Shown here piece after piece: positions 18,258-26,522 of a stretch of DNA of 64,000 nt (its first letter is position 1; every line of letters starts with the position of its first letter). The notes below the pieces were generated by a model. The model made no database searches. It was given only the letters and a program-made list of their open reading frames with translations, and was not told where the DNA came from. Source of the DNA: Corallococcus silvisoli (GTDB lineage Bacteria > Myxococcota > Myxococcia > Myxococcales > Myxococcaceae); contig NZ_JAAAPJ010000015.1 of assembly GCF_009909145.1 (NCBI RefSeq), positions 111,943 to 175,942 of the forward strand. Direction: 5' to 3'. The translations under genes were made by a program, and so were the position numbers.

Positions 18258-18767
18258 TCACGGCGAGGGCTCCGGCACGGGCGCGCGCCGGCGCTCCGCC
18301 ATCGTGAACAGCATCGCCATGGGCAGCCCCATGAACACCGCGTGCCACACAATCTGGAGGAACTGCGGAACGCCCAGGAACCACGGGAAGTAGCCGCGCG
18401 CCAGGAGCTGGAAGTCCACCAGCCACACGAAGATGCCGAAGAGCATCCCCACGGCCGCCTGGAACTCCCACCGGCCCCGCCCATCCACCGGCAACATCGC
18501 GTCCAGCAGCGAGTACACCACCCCCCAGCCCGCCGCGATGACCAGGTGCACCAGCAGCCCCACCGCCACCGCCGCCGCCGTGGACACCTGCGGCGTGAAG
18601 GCGGGCGTCCCCAGCACCACCGCCGCCGTCATCCGCACCGGGACGAAGGGAGACTCCCCCGCCGCCACCGCCAGGGCCGTCTCCGCCAGCGCCAGCATCA
18701 CCCCCGCGGCCACGCCGAACAGCAGCCCGTTCGTCAGCGACCAGGGGGTGGGAATCCGCCGTGCCAT
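18258..18767 (-). CDS. Integral membrane protein, unknown
   Basis: A 169-residue protein starting at ATG 18767 (MARRIPTPWSLTNGLLFGVA). I count four, possibly five, hydrophobic segments: near residues 10-35, 55-90 (AAAVAVGLLVHLVIAAGWGV), 105-125 (GMLFGIFVWLVDFQLLA) and 135-155 (FLQIVWHAVFMGLPMAMLF). No catalytic motif is evident, and the tail is a proline-rich cytoplasmic stub. I do not recognise a named family. It is a single gene; a 320-bp region precedes it. Confidence 0.7.
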   Translation of the reverse strand: MARRIPTPWSLTNGLLFGVAAGVMLALAETALAVAAGESPFVPVRMTAAVVLGTPAFTPQVSTAAAVAVGLLVHLVIAAGWGVVYSLLDAMLPVDGRGRWEFQAAVGMLFGIFVWLVDFQLLARGYFPWFLGVPQFLQIVWHAVFMGLPMAMLFTMAERRRAPVPEPSP

Positions 18768-19087
18768 GGGTGTGCCTCCTTGAGTTGAGGGCGGCGGGCA
18801 CCGGAAGCGGGCCCGTCCACTGCTCAACGCTGCGCACCCCGCGCGGAAGGGGGCAGCCACCCCGCACCGGTGGCCCGCCACACCGACGCCCGGGCAGGCG
18901 GCCAGGCCCCCCTCCACCTCCCTCCCCGAAGTGTCAGGTGGCCCGTCATTTCTTCCCCCACGATTCCGGCGGATCCGTAACTTCTTCAGGCCGTCAGGGC
19001 CGTCAGGCGTGAAAGTGCCTGGAATTCCCGGGAGCACAGGTAGGCATGGGGTTCGCAAGGGCCGTCTTCCGCCAAGGAACCGAACCC
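18768..19087. other. Intergenic region, nothing identified
   Basis: 320 bp between the divergent membrane protein gene and the ParE/RelE-like gene. It contains a short direct repeat GGCCGTCAG x2 near 18990 and a CCTGGAATTCCCGGGAG segment, but no convincing gene or operator. Confidence 0.4.
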
Positions 19088-19357
19088 GTGCCCCAGTCTT
19101 CCGCCCGAAACCGCCTGATCCTCCCGTACCGCGTCCACTACGCGCCGCCCGCGTGGCGGGAGGTGGGGCGCATGTCCGCGGAGGCGTTCGAGGCCCTGCA
19201 GCAGGCCCTGGCGCGCCTGGCGGAGCGGTCGAAGAACCAGGACTCGGTGGCGGGGCCCGCGCGCTACCGCGTGGAGGGCCACGGCCTGGAGCTGCTCTAC
19301 GAGCGCGACCCTCGCGCCAGCACGCTCACGCTGCTCGCGGTGACGCGCGTGGGTTGA
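19088..19357 (+). CDS. ParE/RelE-like small protein, orphan
   Basis: An 89-residue protein whose pattern resembles the RelE/ParE fold: YRVHYAPPAWREVGRM at the start, a helix (ALQQALARLAE), then a beta run with a conserved GPARYRVEGHGLELLYERDP and a final strand LTLLAVTRV. GTG 19088 follows AAGGA at good spacing. An antitoxin gene is not seen on either side, so this is either a solitary toxin-like protein, a diverged housekeeping relative, or part of a system whose partner is elsewhere. Catalytic residues cannot be assigned with confidence. Confidence 0.55.
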   Translation: MPQSSARNRLILPYRVHYAPPAWREVGRMSAEAFEALQQALARLAERSKNQDSVAGPARYRVEGHGLELLYERDPRASTLTLLAVTRVG

Positions 19358-19387
19358 AGCCCTGGCCCTCTCGCGCGGCCGCCCGCC

Positions 19388-19765
19388 TCAGGCGTCCCGG
19401 CCGGCCAGCCGGCCCACGGTGGCCACCAGCTCGTCGGGGACGATGGGCTTGCGCAGCAGCCCGCCCGTGTCCGGCAGCATCTCCGCGCCCACGCCGCTGA
19501 GCAGCAGCACCGGCACGGCCCTCAACCGCGGCCAGTCCGCGCGCAGGTGGCGCAGGAACTCAGGGCCGTCCATCACCGGCATCCTCAGGTCCAGCAGGAT
19601 GAGGCTCGGCGGCGGCAGGTGTTGGAGTTCGTTCAGGGCCTCACGGCCATTGGCGGCGACGGCCACCTCATAGCCTTCCCCCTCCAGGATTTCGGCGATG
19701 GCGGCACGAGCATCATCGTCGTCCTCCACCACGAGCACGGGCTTGCGCGGCGCGGGCTGGAACAT
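19388..19765 (-). CDS. Single-domain response regulator
   Basis: A 125-residue stand-alone receiver domain. Acidic cluster EDDDD at residues 14-18, phosphoacceptor Asp59 in LILLDLRMPVMDG, the Thr/Ser switch Ser90 in VPVLLLSGV, and the conserved Lys106 in LLRKPI are all present, so it should be phosphorylatable. It has no output domain, like CheY-type proteins and the many orphan receivers of myxobacteria. It converges on the ParE/RelE-like gene and is divergent from the TRIC-type gene, so no cognate kinase can be inferred. Confidence 0.88.
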   Translation of the reverse strand: MFQPAPRKPVLVVEDDDDARAAIAEILEGEGYEVAVAANGREALNELQHLPPPSLILLDLRMPVMDGPEFLRHLRADWPRLRAVPVLLLSGVGAEMLPDTGGLLRKPIVPDELVATVGRLAGRDA

Positions 19766-19898
19766 GCCCGCAGCATAGAGACCCCCTCCCCCACTCGGAC
19801 ACGCCTTCCCAGAATAACCCGACTACTTGTGGACAGATGGCCAGCCCCGCGGGGTGGCCCCCTTGGGGCGAGGACATCCGCTCTGGGAGGTTGGGCCC

Positions 19899-20561
19899 AT
19901 GCTGATGCTGCCCGTCTACCTGGAGCTGGGCGCGGTGGGGCTGGGCGCCCTGTCGGGGGCCCTGCACGCGCTCCGGAGAGGGGCGGACGTGATGGGGGTG
20001 CTGGCGGTGTCCACCTGCACCAGCGTGGGCGGCGGCATGGTGCGCGACGTGCTGCTCGCGCAGCAGCCCGCGGCCCTGCGCTCCTCGCGCTACCTGCTGG
20101 CGGTGGTGGCGTGCGCGGTGCTCGCCGTGCTCTTCGTGCCGTGGCTGTCCCGGCTGTACCGGGCGCTCGACGTGGTGGACGCGCTCCTGCTGGGGCTCTG
20201 GGTGGTGCTGGGGCTGGAGAAGGCGCTCGCGTTCCAGCTGCCCCTGCCGTCCGCGGTGTTCCTGGGAATCGTCACGTCCGTGGGCGGAGGCGTCATCCGC
20301 GACGTGCTCCTGGGGGAGCGCACCGCGCTCGTCTCTCCCGGGGAGCTGTACACCTCCGTGGCCCTGTTCTGCGGCCTCCTGTACGTCGCGCTCGCCGTGG
20401 GCCTGGCGCTGCCCGCGCCCCTGGCGGAGACCCTCTCCATCTGCGCGGCCAGCGCCCTGCGCCTGGGGGCCATGTGGCGCCGGTGGCACCTGCCCGCCCG
20501 CTTCGACCTGCTCCTCCTGATGGATCGGCTCCGCGCGCGCCGCCCGCCCCCACCTCCCTGA
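19899..20561 (+). CDS. TRIC/UPF0126-type cation channel family protein
   Basis: A 220-residue membrane protein of the trimeric intracellular cation channel (UPF0126, YadS-like) family. The internal duplication typical of the family is visible: TSVGGGMVRDVLL at about residue 46 and TSVGGGVIRDVLLGERTAL at about residue 130, each after a three-helix unit. The glycine-rich kinks form the pore lining. ATG 19899 follows GGGAGG. Bacterial relatives conduct K+ or possibly glycine; substrate is not determined here. It is a single gene, followed by a nested inverted repeat. Confidence 0.85.
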   Translation: MLMLPVYLELGAVGLGALSGALHALRRGADVMGVLAVSTCTSVGGGMVRDVLLAQQPAALRSSRYLLAVVACAVLAVLFVPWLSRLYRALDVVDALLLGLWVVLGLEKALAFQLPLPSAVFLGIVTSVGGGVIRDVLLGERTALVSPGELYTSVALFCGLLYVALAVGLALPAPLAETLSICAASALRLGAMWRRWHLPARFDLLLLMDRLRARRPPPPP

Positions 20562-20562
20562 G

Positions 20563-20613
20563 CCGAAAGACCGTATTTCGTCCCAATATTTTGGGAAAAA
20601 ACGAACCTTTCGG
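20563..20613. other. AT-rich nested inverted repeat
   Basis: Outer arms CCGAAAG (20563-20569) and CTTTCGG (20607-20613) enclose TTCGT / ACGAA and an inner CCCAA-TATT-TTGGG hairpin, with five A bulged on one side. It starts two bases after the TRIC-type stop codon. There is no T-run on the plus strand after it; read on the minus strand the inner stem is preceded by T6. It is compositionally unlike its surroundings. Confidence 0.5.
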
Positions 20614-20772
20614 TCCAGAATCACCCGACAGCGCGGGAGCCTCCGGTTAGGACTGCGCGGAATGACGAAGGGCAGGCAGGCCCGCAAACGTGCGTTCCCT
20701 CACGGGAGTCCCTTACCAGAGGGGCCCGGGGGGTTAGCGGGGCCCGGAGCCCCTTCCTACCTTGGGCCGACC

Positions 20773-22107
20773 ATGTCGCTGAGGAGCAGGGAACAAGGAA
20801 GCACCCCCTCGAGGGACGACACGCGGTGGAAGGCGCGCGCGTGGCGGGAGCTGGAAGCGGGGCGTGAGCGCATCCAGGCCATGCTGGCGCCGCTGCCAGA
20901 GGCGGAGCTGATGCGGCAGCACTCGCCGCTGATGTCCCCGCTGGTCTGGGACGTGGCCCACGTGGCCAACTACGAGGAGCAGTGGCTGCTGCGCGCGCTG
21001 GGGGCTCCGGCCTTCACGGACCCCGCGTTCGACGCCATCTACGACGCCTTCCGCCACCCCCGGAACACCCGCTCCGCGCTGCCGCTGCTGGAGCCCGAGG
21101 CCGCCTGGGCCTACGCCACCCGCGTGCGCGAAGCGGTGCGCGCGCACCTGGAGACGCTGCCAGACGCGAGCGCGGATCCGCTGCTCACCGGGGGCTGCGT
21201 CTTCGGCATGGTGGCGCAGCACGCGCAGCAGCACGCGGAGACGCTGGCCGCCACGCTGCAGCTGATGACGCACGTGGAGTACCACCCGGTGGAGGCGCCG
21301 CGCCCCCGGCCCGGCGCGGTGCCCCAATCCGAGGTCTTCATCCCCGGCGGCCCGGTGCACCTGGGCAGCACCTCCGCGTGGGCCTACGACAACGAGCGGC
21401 CCCGGCACGCCGTGGACGTGGCGCCCTTCCTGCTGGACGCGCATCCCGTCACCACCGGGGACTACCTCGTGTTCGTGGAGTCCGGCGGCTACGAGGACGC
21501 GCGCTGGTGGGACCCCAAGGGCTTCGCGTGGCTCCAGGCGGAGGGCTTGAAGCATCCCCTGTTCTGGATGCCGCAGGGTTCGCACGTGTGGCTGCGCCGC
21601 CGCTTCGGCACGGTGGAGCGGCTGCCCAGGGATGAGCCCGTGCAGCACGTGTCCTGGTACGAAGCGGACGCGTACGCGCGCTGGGCCGGAAAGCGCCTGC
21701 CCACCGAGGCCGAGTGGGAGAAGGCCGCGCAGGGCAGCGACGGCGTGGCGCGCGAGTACCCCTGGGGCGACGCCGAGCCCACGGACGCGCACGCCAACCT
21801 GGGCGGGACGCGCTGGGGACCGTCACCGGTGGGCAGCCACCCGGCGGGCCGCGGCGCGGACGGGGTCTGGGGGCTCGTGGGGGACGTCTGGGAATGGACC
21901 GCCAGCGACTTCCAGCCGTACGCGGGCTTCCGGGCCTTTCCCTACCGCGAGTACTCGGAGGTCTTCTTCGGCGCCACGTCGAAGGTGCTGCGAGGCGGCG
22001 CCTGGGCGAGCGCGCCGGTCGCGGTGCGCAACAGCTTCCGCAACTGGGACTTCCCCATCCGGCGGCAGATCTTCGCCGGCTTTCGCTGTGCACGGGACGT
22101 GAGGTGA
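20773..22107 (+). CDS. egtB: Ergothioneine biosynthesis sulfoxide synthase EgtB-like
   Basis: A 444-residue EgtB-type protein: an N-terminal DinB-like four-helix domain (about residues 15-165) and a C-terminal FGE-sulfatase domain (about 180-444). The iron site is suggested by HVANYEEQW and by the QHAQQHAETLAATLQL segment (H-x3-H). The FGE half shows FIPGGPVHLGS, VQHVSWYEADAYARW, KRLPTEAEWEKAA and GLVGDVWEWTAS. EgtB joins trimethylhistidine (hercynine) to cysteine or glutamylcysteine with O2. It is followed after 7 bp by egtD, so the two form an operon; egtA, egtC and egtE are not here. The precise thiol donor is not readable. Confidence 0.88.
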   Translation: MSLRSREQGSTPSRDDTRWKARAWRELEAGRERIQAMLAPLPEAELMRQHSPLMSPLVWDVAHVANYEEQWLLRALGAPAFTDPAFDAIYDAFRHPRNTRSALPLLEPEAAWAYATRVREAVRAHLETLPDASADPLLTGGCVFGMVAQHAQQHAETLAATLQLMTHVEYHPVEAPRPRPGAVPQSEVFIPGGPVHLGSTSAWAYDNERPRHAVDVAPFLLDAHPVTTGDYLVFVESGGYEDARWWDPKGFAWLQAEGLKHPLFWMPQGSHVWLRRRFGTVERLPRDEPVQHVSWYEADAYARWAGKRLPTEAEWEKAAQGSDGVAREYPWGDAEPTDAHANLGGTRWGPSPVGSHPAGRGADGVWGLVGDVWEWTASDFQPYAGFRAFPYREYSEVFFGATSKVLRGGAWASAPVAVRNSFRNWDFPIRRQIFAGFRCARDVR

Positions 22108-22114
22108 GGAACGC

Positions 22115-23134
22115 ATGAGGATGAGGACGGAGCAGGGTGAGGCAGGGGGCGTGGACACCGCGGCGACGGGCGTGAAGGTGGACGTGTACGTGAAGCCCGG
22201 GGATGCGCAGCGCGCGCTGCGCGCCGAGGTGCTCGAAGGGCTCTGCCACGGCCCCAAGGAGCTCTCGCCCAAGTGGCTCTACGACGAGCGCGGCAGCCAG
22301 CTCTTCGACGACATCACCCGCCTGCCGGAGTACTACCCGACGCGCCGCGAGCGGGAGATCCTCCACGCCCACGCGGACGACATCGCGAACCTGAGCGGCG
22401 CGGACACGCTGGTGGAGCTGGGCAGCGGCACCAGCGAGAAGACCCGCCTCTTGCTCGACGCGATGGACGCCGCCGGGCAGCTCAAGCGCTTCGTGCCCTT
22501 CGACGTGAGCGAGGCCTTCCTGCGCAAGGCGGCGGAGGGGCTGGCGCGCGAGTACCCGCGCATCACCGTGCACGCGGTGGTGGGGGACTTCGAGCAGCAC
22601 CTGGGCCGCATCCCGGGCGGCGGCCGCCGGCTCATCGCCTTCCTGGGCGGCACCATCGGGAACCTCAAGCCCCGCGAGCGCGCGCTGTTCCTGCGCGAGC
22701 TGTCCTCCGGGCTCCGGCCAGGGGACGGACTGCTCCTGGGCACGGACCTCATCAAGGACCGCGAGCGCCTCTTCGCCGCCTACAACGACAGCGCGGGCGT
22801 GACGGCGGACTTCAACCGCAACGTGCTGCGCGTGCTCAACCGCGAGCTGAAGGCGGACTTCGACCCGGAGGCCTTCGAACACCTGGCCCCGTTCGATGAG
22901 ACGAACAAGTGGATCGAAATGCGGCTCATCTCGCGCAAGCCCCAGTCCGTGTGGCTGGAGGACCTGGGCCGGCGCGTGGAATTCGCGCAGGGCGAATGTC
23001 TGCGCACGGAGGTGAGCTGTAAGTTCTGTCGCGAGCAGGTGCAGTCGGAGCTCAGCGACGCGGGCCTCGACCTGGCCGCGTGGTGGACGGACGCGGACGG
23101 AGACTTCGCGCTGTCGCTGGCGATGAAGCGCTGA
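22115..23134 (+). CDS. egtD: L-histidine N-alpha-methyltransferase EgtD
   Basis: A 339-residue SAM-dependent methyltransferase that trimethylates histidine to hercynine, the first ergothioneine step. Family marks: WLYDERGSQLFDDITRLPEY, YPTRREREIL, the SAM motif TLVELGSGTSEKTRLLLDA, and FLGGTIGNL. The histidine-binding region DTNKW-type (DETNKWIEMRLISR) is present near residue 270. It starts 7 bp after egtB with GAGGAACGC as a ribosome site, so translation is probably coupled. Two ATG codons (22115, 22121) are possible starts. The two-gene egtB-egtD arrangement is common outside actinobacteria. Confidence 0.9.
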   Translation: MRMRTEQGEAGGVDTAATGVKVDVYVKPGDAQRALRAEVLEGLCHGPKELSPKWLYDERGSQLFDDITRLPEYYPTRREREILHAHADDIANLSGADTLVELGSGTSEKTRLLLDAMDAAGQLKRFVPFDVSEAFLRKAAEGLAREYPRITVHAVVGDFEQHLGRIPGGGRRLIAFLGGTIGNLKPRERALFLRELSSGLRPGDGLLLGTDLIKDRERLFAAYNDSAGVTADFNRNVLRVLNRELKADFDPEAFEHLAPFDETNKWIEMRLISRKPQSVWLEDLGRRVEFAQGECLRTEVSCKFCREQVQSELSDAGLDLAAWWTDADGDFALSLAMKR

Positions 23135-23222
23135 GCGGGAGACCCGCTCGGAGGGGGCCGCCCGGCGCATCGTCCAGACGCGCCGGGCCGGGACCCGAAT
23201 CAGCAGGGACCGCCGGGGACGG

Positions 23223-23414
23223 CTAGCGGCGGCGCGGAGGACCGCGACGCGCGGGCACCGGCACCGGGGCCGGCTGCTGCGTCGGGCGGGTCCACGCGGC
23301 CCAGAGCGCCGCCGCCGCGGTGATGACCAGGCCTCCCGCCGCTGCAAGCTGCTCGCCCAGGGAGCCGATCTCCACGACGGCCAGGGGGAGGGGAAGCATC
23401 TCGGTGAGCGTCAT
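23223..23414 (-). CDS. Small single-pass membrane protein
   Basis: A 63-residue protein with ATG 23414 seven bases after a perfect AAGGAG. It has an N-terminal amphipathic part, one transmembrane segment (LAAAGGLVITAAAALWAAW) and a basic Pro/Arg C-terminus (PVPVPARRGPPRRR). The strong ribosome site and GC3 pattern support coding. It converges on egtD. Function unknown. Confidence 0.55.
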   Translation of the reverse strand: MTLTEMLPLPLAVVEIGSLGEQLAAAGGLVITAAAALWAAWTRPTQQPAPVPVPARRGPPRRR

Positions 23415-23719
23415 GCGCGGACTCCTTACGAGGGGCACAGCGTGAAGACCCGGGACGGGCGGGCGCTCGACACAGGTCGGGAGGCTAAGGTTAGGAAGTC
23501 GGAAGGGTTTCGGGAAGTCCCGGAGACCCGCGGTGACGCCGCGTGGACGGAATTGCACCTCGGGTTGGTCCCGAAGTCCATCCCCTCCCCGTGGCAGTCG
23601 CCGGAAACCATCACCCGTCTCACGTAATGGGGACACGCGGGCCGCGCAGGACGTTCCCGAACAATCGCGGCGTCATCGCGGATCCCCGGAGGGGGGCCAC
23701 CCCGCGTGCGGGCTTCACT
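23415..23719. other. Intergenic region, nothing identified
   Basis: 305 bp between two minus-strand genes. A promoter for the small membrane protein is expected here. I see no conserved gene, long repeat or terminator. Confidence 0.4.
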
Positions 23720-24262
23720 TCACCGGGGCGCGGCCTGGACCTGGATGGTCCGGCAAGCCTCGGTGGCCAGGCGCACGTCCTCGACGGAGGCGCCGGGCAG
23801 GCTGGCGCAGAGGAACAGGTCGTCCCCCACGCGCCGGGCGCCGAAGAACGCGGGGGCCTCCGGGCCCAGGCCTCCATCCGCGAGGGACGGGGCCATGGTC
23901 ACGCGCAGCAGGGAGAAGGAGGTGGTGTCCTCCTCCTGGTCCAGCGACAGCGTGAAGTGCTTCATCTGCTGACGGACGGTGTCCGCCAGCTTCTCCGAGG
24001 AGGGCATCTGCTCGCCCTGCCCCGGCTTCAAGTCCACGCGCAGCGCCGGGCGGCCAGGAGGGCCCGCCTGGAAGCTGCCGTCGGTGGCCACCTGCGCGGA
24101 CCAGCCCGGCGGCAGCGGCACCTTCACACCCGAGCGCAGCCCCGCGTCCTCCGTCAGGCCGCCAGTGGAGGGAGTCTCCTCCTGGCAGCCCCGGCAGCCC
24201 ACGAAGAGCGCGAGCGAGACCAGCCCCGCGGCCCTCCGCACGCTGGACGCGCGGACACGCAC
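23720..24262 (-). CDS. Lipoprotein of the parAB-bacM operon
   Basis: A 180-residue exported lipoprotein. The signal sequence (SSVRRAAGLVSLALFVGC) ends in the lipobox LFVGC with Cys23. The mature part is a single alpha/beta domain (VKVPLPPGWSAQVATDGSFQ at the front, DDLFLCASLPGASVEDVRLA near the end), without a known catalytic motif. The start codon lies directly after the bacM stop with no gap, so it is co-transcribed with parA, parB and bacM. The position suggests a link to envelope or cell shape, but this is inference. Confidence 0.7.
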   Translation of the reverse strand: MRVRASSVRRAAGLVSLALFVGCRGCQEETPSTGGLTEDAGLRSGVKVPLPPGWSAQVATDGSFQAGPPGRPALRVDLKPGQGEQMPSSEKLADTVRQQMKHFTLSLDQEEDTTSFSLLRVTMAPSLADGGLGPEAPAFFGARRVGDDLFLCASLPGASVEDVRLATEACRTIQVQAAPR

Positions 24263-24712
24263 CTACTTCTTCTCTCCGGGCGGCGGCGGGTTGCCACCCT
24301 TGTTGCCGCCCAGGTTCTCCATCTTGAGGGAGCCCTCGAAGATGACGCCGCGGTCCATGGAGAGCGACGGCGTCTCCAGGTTGCCCTTCACGCGGCCCGG
24401 CTGCTTCAGCTCGATGAGCTGCGTGGCGCGCACGTTGCCTTCCACCGTGCCATTGATGATGACGGTGCCGGCCTGGATCTCCGCCTGCACGCGGGCGCCG
24501 TCGCCAATGACGAGCACGTCCTTGGTGACAATCTGCCCGTTGAACTTGCCGTCGATTCGAACCTGACCTTCGAAGGTGAGCTTCCCCTCGAACTCGCTTC
24601 CCTTGCCCAGAAGCGTGTGAACCTCACCCGGACGCGTCGACACGAAATCCTCCTCCCGTTTGAACAAGGGCTTGCTGGGTGCTTCGTCTTTCTTCCCGCC
24701 AAGGAGCGCCAC
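24263..24712 (-). CDS. bacM: Bactofilin BacM-like cytoskeletal protein
   Basis: A 149-residue bactofilin. After a polar N-terminal tail of about 30 residues (GGKKDEAPSKPLFKREED), the core is the glycine-rich right-handed beta-helix of the family: LLGKGSEFEGKLTFEGQVRI, DGKFNGQIVTKDVLVIGDGA, AEIQAGTVIINGTVEGNVRA. It ends in a Pro/Gly tail. Myxococcus BacM is the bactofilin encoded next to parB, is trimmed at its N-terminus and is needed for normal cell shape; length and gene order agree. The start is GTG 24712, three bases after the parB stop, so translation is coupled. Bactofilins polymerise without nucleotide. Confidence 0.9.
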   Translation of the reverse strand: MALLGGKKDEAPSKPLFKREEDFVSTRPGEVHTLLGKGSEFEGKLTFEGQVRIDGKFNGQIVTKDVLVIGDGARVQAEIQAGTVIINGTVEGNVRATQLIELKQPGRVKGNLETPSLSMDRGVIFEGSLKMENLGGNKGGNPPPPGEKK

Positions 24713-24715
24713 GCC

Positions 24716-25603
24716 CTACTCCTTCCTCAGAAGCTTCAACAGCCGATCCAGGTCATCGTAGGAGAAGAAGTCCACTTCCAGGGTGCCTTTTCCCGGGCTT
24801 TTCTCCGACAGCCGTACCTTTGTCCCCAACCGACGTTGCAGTTCCTCGGTCAGCGCCTTCACCTGGGGGCTCACCTTGGGGGCCGGTTTCCCGGCATCCT
24901 TCTTCGTGGACCGGCCCTGCTGGACCAGCCGCTCCGTGTCGCGCACGGACAGCTTCTTCTCCGTCACCTGCCGGGCCAGGTTCTGCAGCTCCGGCAGCCG
25001 GGGCACGCCCAGCAGCGCACGCGCGTGGCCCATGCTGAGGGAGCCGTCCGCCACCATGTCCTTCACATCCGGGGGCAGGGCCAGCAGGCGCAGCGCGTTG
25101 GCGACGGTGGAGCGCTCCTTGCCCACGCGCTGGGCCACCTGCTCCTGCGTGAGCTTGAACTCCTCGACGAGGCGCTTGTAGCCGTCCGCCTCTTCAATGG
25201 GGTTGAGGTCCGCGCGCTGGAGGTTCTCCACCAGGGCGAGCTCGAAGGACTGGGCCTCCGTGACCTCGCGGACGATGGCCGGGATCTCCTTGAGGCCGGC
25301 GGCCTGGGACGCGCGCCAGCGGCGCTCGCCGGCGATGATCTTGTACCCGTCCCCGTCCTTGCGCACGAGGATGGGCTGGAGCAGGCCCTGCGCCTTGATG
25401 GACTCGGTGAGCTCGTGGAGCTTGGACTCGTCGAAGTGGCGGCGGGGCTGGAGCGAGTCGCGGTGGATGGACTCGATGGCCAGCTTGAGCACGCCGGCCT
25501 TCGAGGGAGCCGTGGGCGCCGGGGCGGCGGGGGCGGCCTGCGGGATGAGGGCGGAGAGGCCCCGGCCCAGGGCGCGCTTCTGGGTGTCAGCGTTCTTCTG
25601 CAC
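24716..25603 (-). CDS. parB: Chromosome partitioning protein ParB
   Basis: A 295-residue ParB/Spo0J CTPase that binds parS and slides along DNA as a clamp. Order: short N-terminal ParA-interaction stretch (KRALGRGLSALIP), the CTP-binding domain with GERRWRAS (Gly-Glu-Arg-Arg motif) and ENLQRADLNPIEEA, the parS-binding HTH (LTQEQVAQRVGKERSTVANAL), a linker rich in Lys/Pro, and a C-terminal dimerisation segment ending DDLDRLLKLLRKE. I chose GTG 25603 (VQKNADTQKRALGR) because the conserved part starts there; an upstream ATG at 25645 would add a non-conserved leader. It lies 110 bp behind parA with a hairpin between them. Confidence 0.93.
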   Translation of the reverse strand: MQKNADTQKRALGRGLSALIPQAAPAAPAPTAPSKAGVLKLAIESIHRDSLQPRRHFDESKLHELTESIKAQGLLQPILVRKDGDGYKIIAGERRWRASQAAGLKEIPAIVREVTEAQSFELALVENLQRADLNPIEEADGYKRLVEEFKLTQEQVAQRVGKERSTVANALRLLALPPDVKDMVADGSLSMGHARALLGVPRLPELQNLARQVTEKKLSVRDTERLVQQGRSTKKDAGKPAPKVSPQVKALTEELQRRLGTKVRLSEKSPGKGTLEVDFFSYDDLDRLLKLLRKE

Positions 25604-25691
25604 GGCGGTCGGAAACTCCCGCGCCGGCGTGGGGCCGGCGCGCATGGGCCTTGAGGTGCTTCACGGCGAACCGGGCACCCGGTCCCACCAT

Positions 25692-25709
25692 TCGCTTCGA
25701 ATGAAGCGA
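25692..25709. promoter_or_regulatory. Hairpin between parA and parB
   Basis: Perfect 7-bp arms TCGCTTC and GAAGCGA around GAAT, flanked by CCGGT and ACCGG that could extend the structure. Position right after parA suggests an RNA processing or partial terminator element that adjusts the ParA to ParB ratio. No T-tract is seen. Confidence 0.4.
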
Positions 25710-25713
25710 CCGG

Positions 25714-26514
25714 TCAGGCGACCCGGCGCTTGGACGGCTTGGGGCTGTCCCGGCGCATCAGCTCGCGGCCGAGCGCCAGGTAGCTCTCGCAGCCCTTCGA
25801 CTTGATGTCATAGAGGATGATGGGCTTGCCGAAGGACGGGCACTCGGACAGGCGCACGTTGCGCGGCACGACGGCCTGGAACACCTGGTCCTTGAAGTAG
25901 CCGCGCACCTCGTCGACGACCTGGTGCGCGATGTTGGCCCGCGCGTCGAACATGGTGAGCAGGATGCCCTCCATCTTCAGCGACGGGTTGAGCCCCTGCT
26001 TGACCAGGTCGATGGTGTGCGTGAGCTGCGACAGGCCCTCCAGCGCGTAGTACTCGCACTGGAGCGGGATGAGGACGGAGTCCGCGGTGACGAGCGCGTT
26101 GAGCGTGAGCAGGCCGAGCGAGGGCGGACAGTCGATGATGATGTAGTCGTACTTGTCCTTGAGCGGCAGCAGGGCTTCGCGCAGGCGGAACTCGCGGCGC
26201 TCCAGGCCGACCAGTTCGACTTCCGCGCCGGTGAGGTCGGGCGTGGCGGGGATGACCTGGAGGAAGCGCAGCTCGGTGGGGTGGATGAGCTCGGAGGCGG
26301 GGCGACCGCCGAGGAGTGCGTCGTAGACGGTGCCGTGGAGGGCGTCGCGCTTGAGGCCCAGGCCGCTGCCTGCGTTGCCCTGAGGGTCCATGTCCACCAG
26401 CAGGGTGCGGCGCTCCGCGGACGCGAGACTCGCGGCGAGGTTGATGGCGGTGGTGGTCTTACCCACCCCGCCCTTCTGGTTGGAGATGCAGATGATACGA
26501 CCCACGTGGCCCAT
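25714..26514 (-). CDS. parA: Chromosome partitioning ATPase ParA
   Basis: A 266-residue ParA/Soj ATPase. Deviant Walker A NQKGGVGKTTTAINL at residues 12-26 with both Lys14 and Lys19, Walker A-prime at LLVDMDPQGNAGSGL, Walker B at YDYIIIDCPPSLGLLTLNAL, and the DNA-binding Arg/Lys-rich C-terminal helix region. ATG 26514 follows GAGAGAGG; an in-frame ATG at 26547 lies in the leader hairpin and is less likely. ATP-bound ParA dimers coat the nucleoid and move ParB-parS complexes. It leads the operon parA-parB-bacM-lipoprotein, and the parS cluster lies directly upstream of it. Confidence 0.93.
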   Translation of the reverse strand: MGHVGRIICISNQKGGVGKTTTAINLAASLASAERRTLLVDMDPQGNAGSGLGLKRDALHGTVYDALLGGRPASELIHPTELRFLQVIPATPDLTGAEVELVGLERREFRLREALLPLKDKYDYIIIDCPPSLGLLTLNALVTADSVLIPLQCEYYALEGLSQLTHTIDLVKQGLNPSLKMEGILLTMFDARANIAHQVVDEVRGYFKDQVFQAVVPRNVRLSECPSFGKPIILYDIKSKGCESYLALGRELMRRDSPKPSKRRVA

Positions 26515-26522
26515 CCTCTCTC

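Noticed and set aside
19088..19357. A toxin-antitoxin operon
   Set aside because: The ParE/RelE-like gene has no adjacent antitoxin on either side, so only an orphan is claimed.
23543..25654. 703-codon plus-strand frame over parB, bacM and the lipoprotein
   Set aside because: Antisense to the parB/bacM operon with no recognisable domain; typical of GC-rich DNA.
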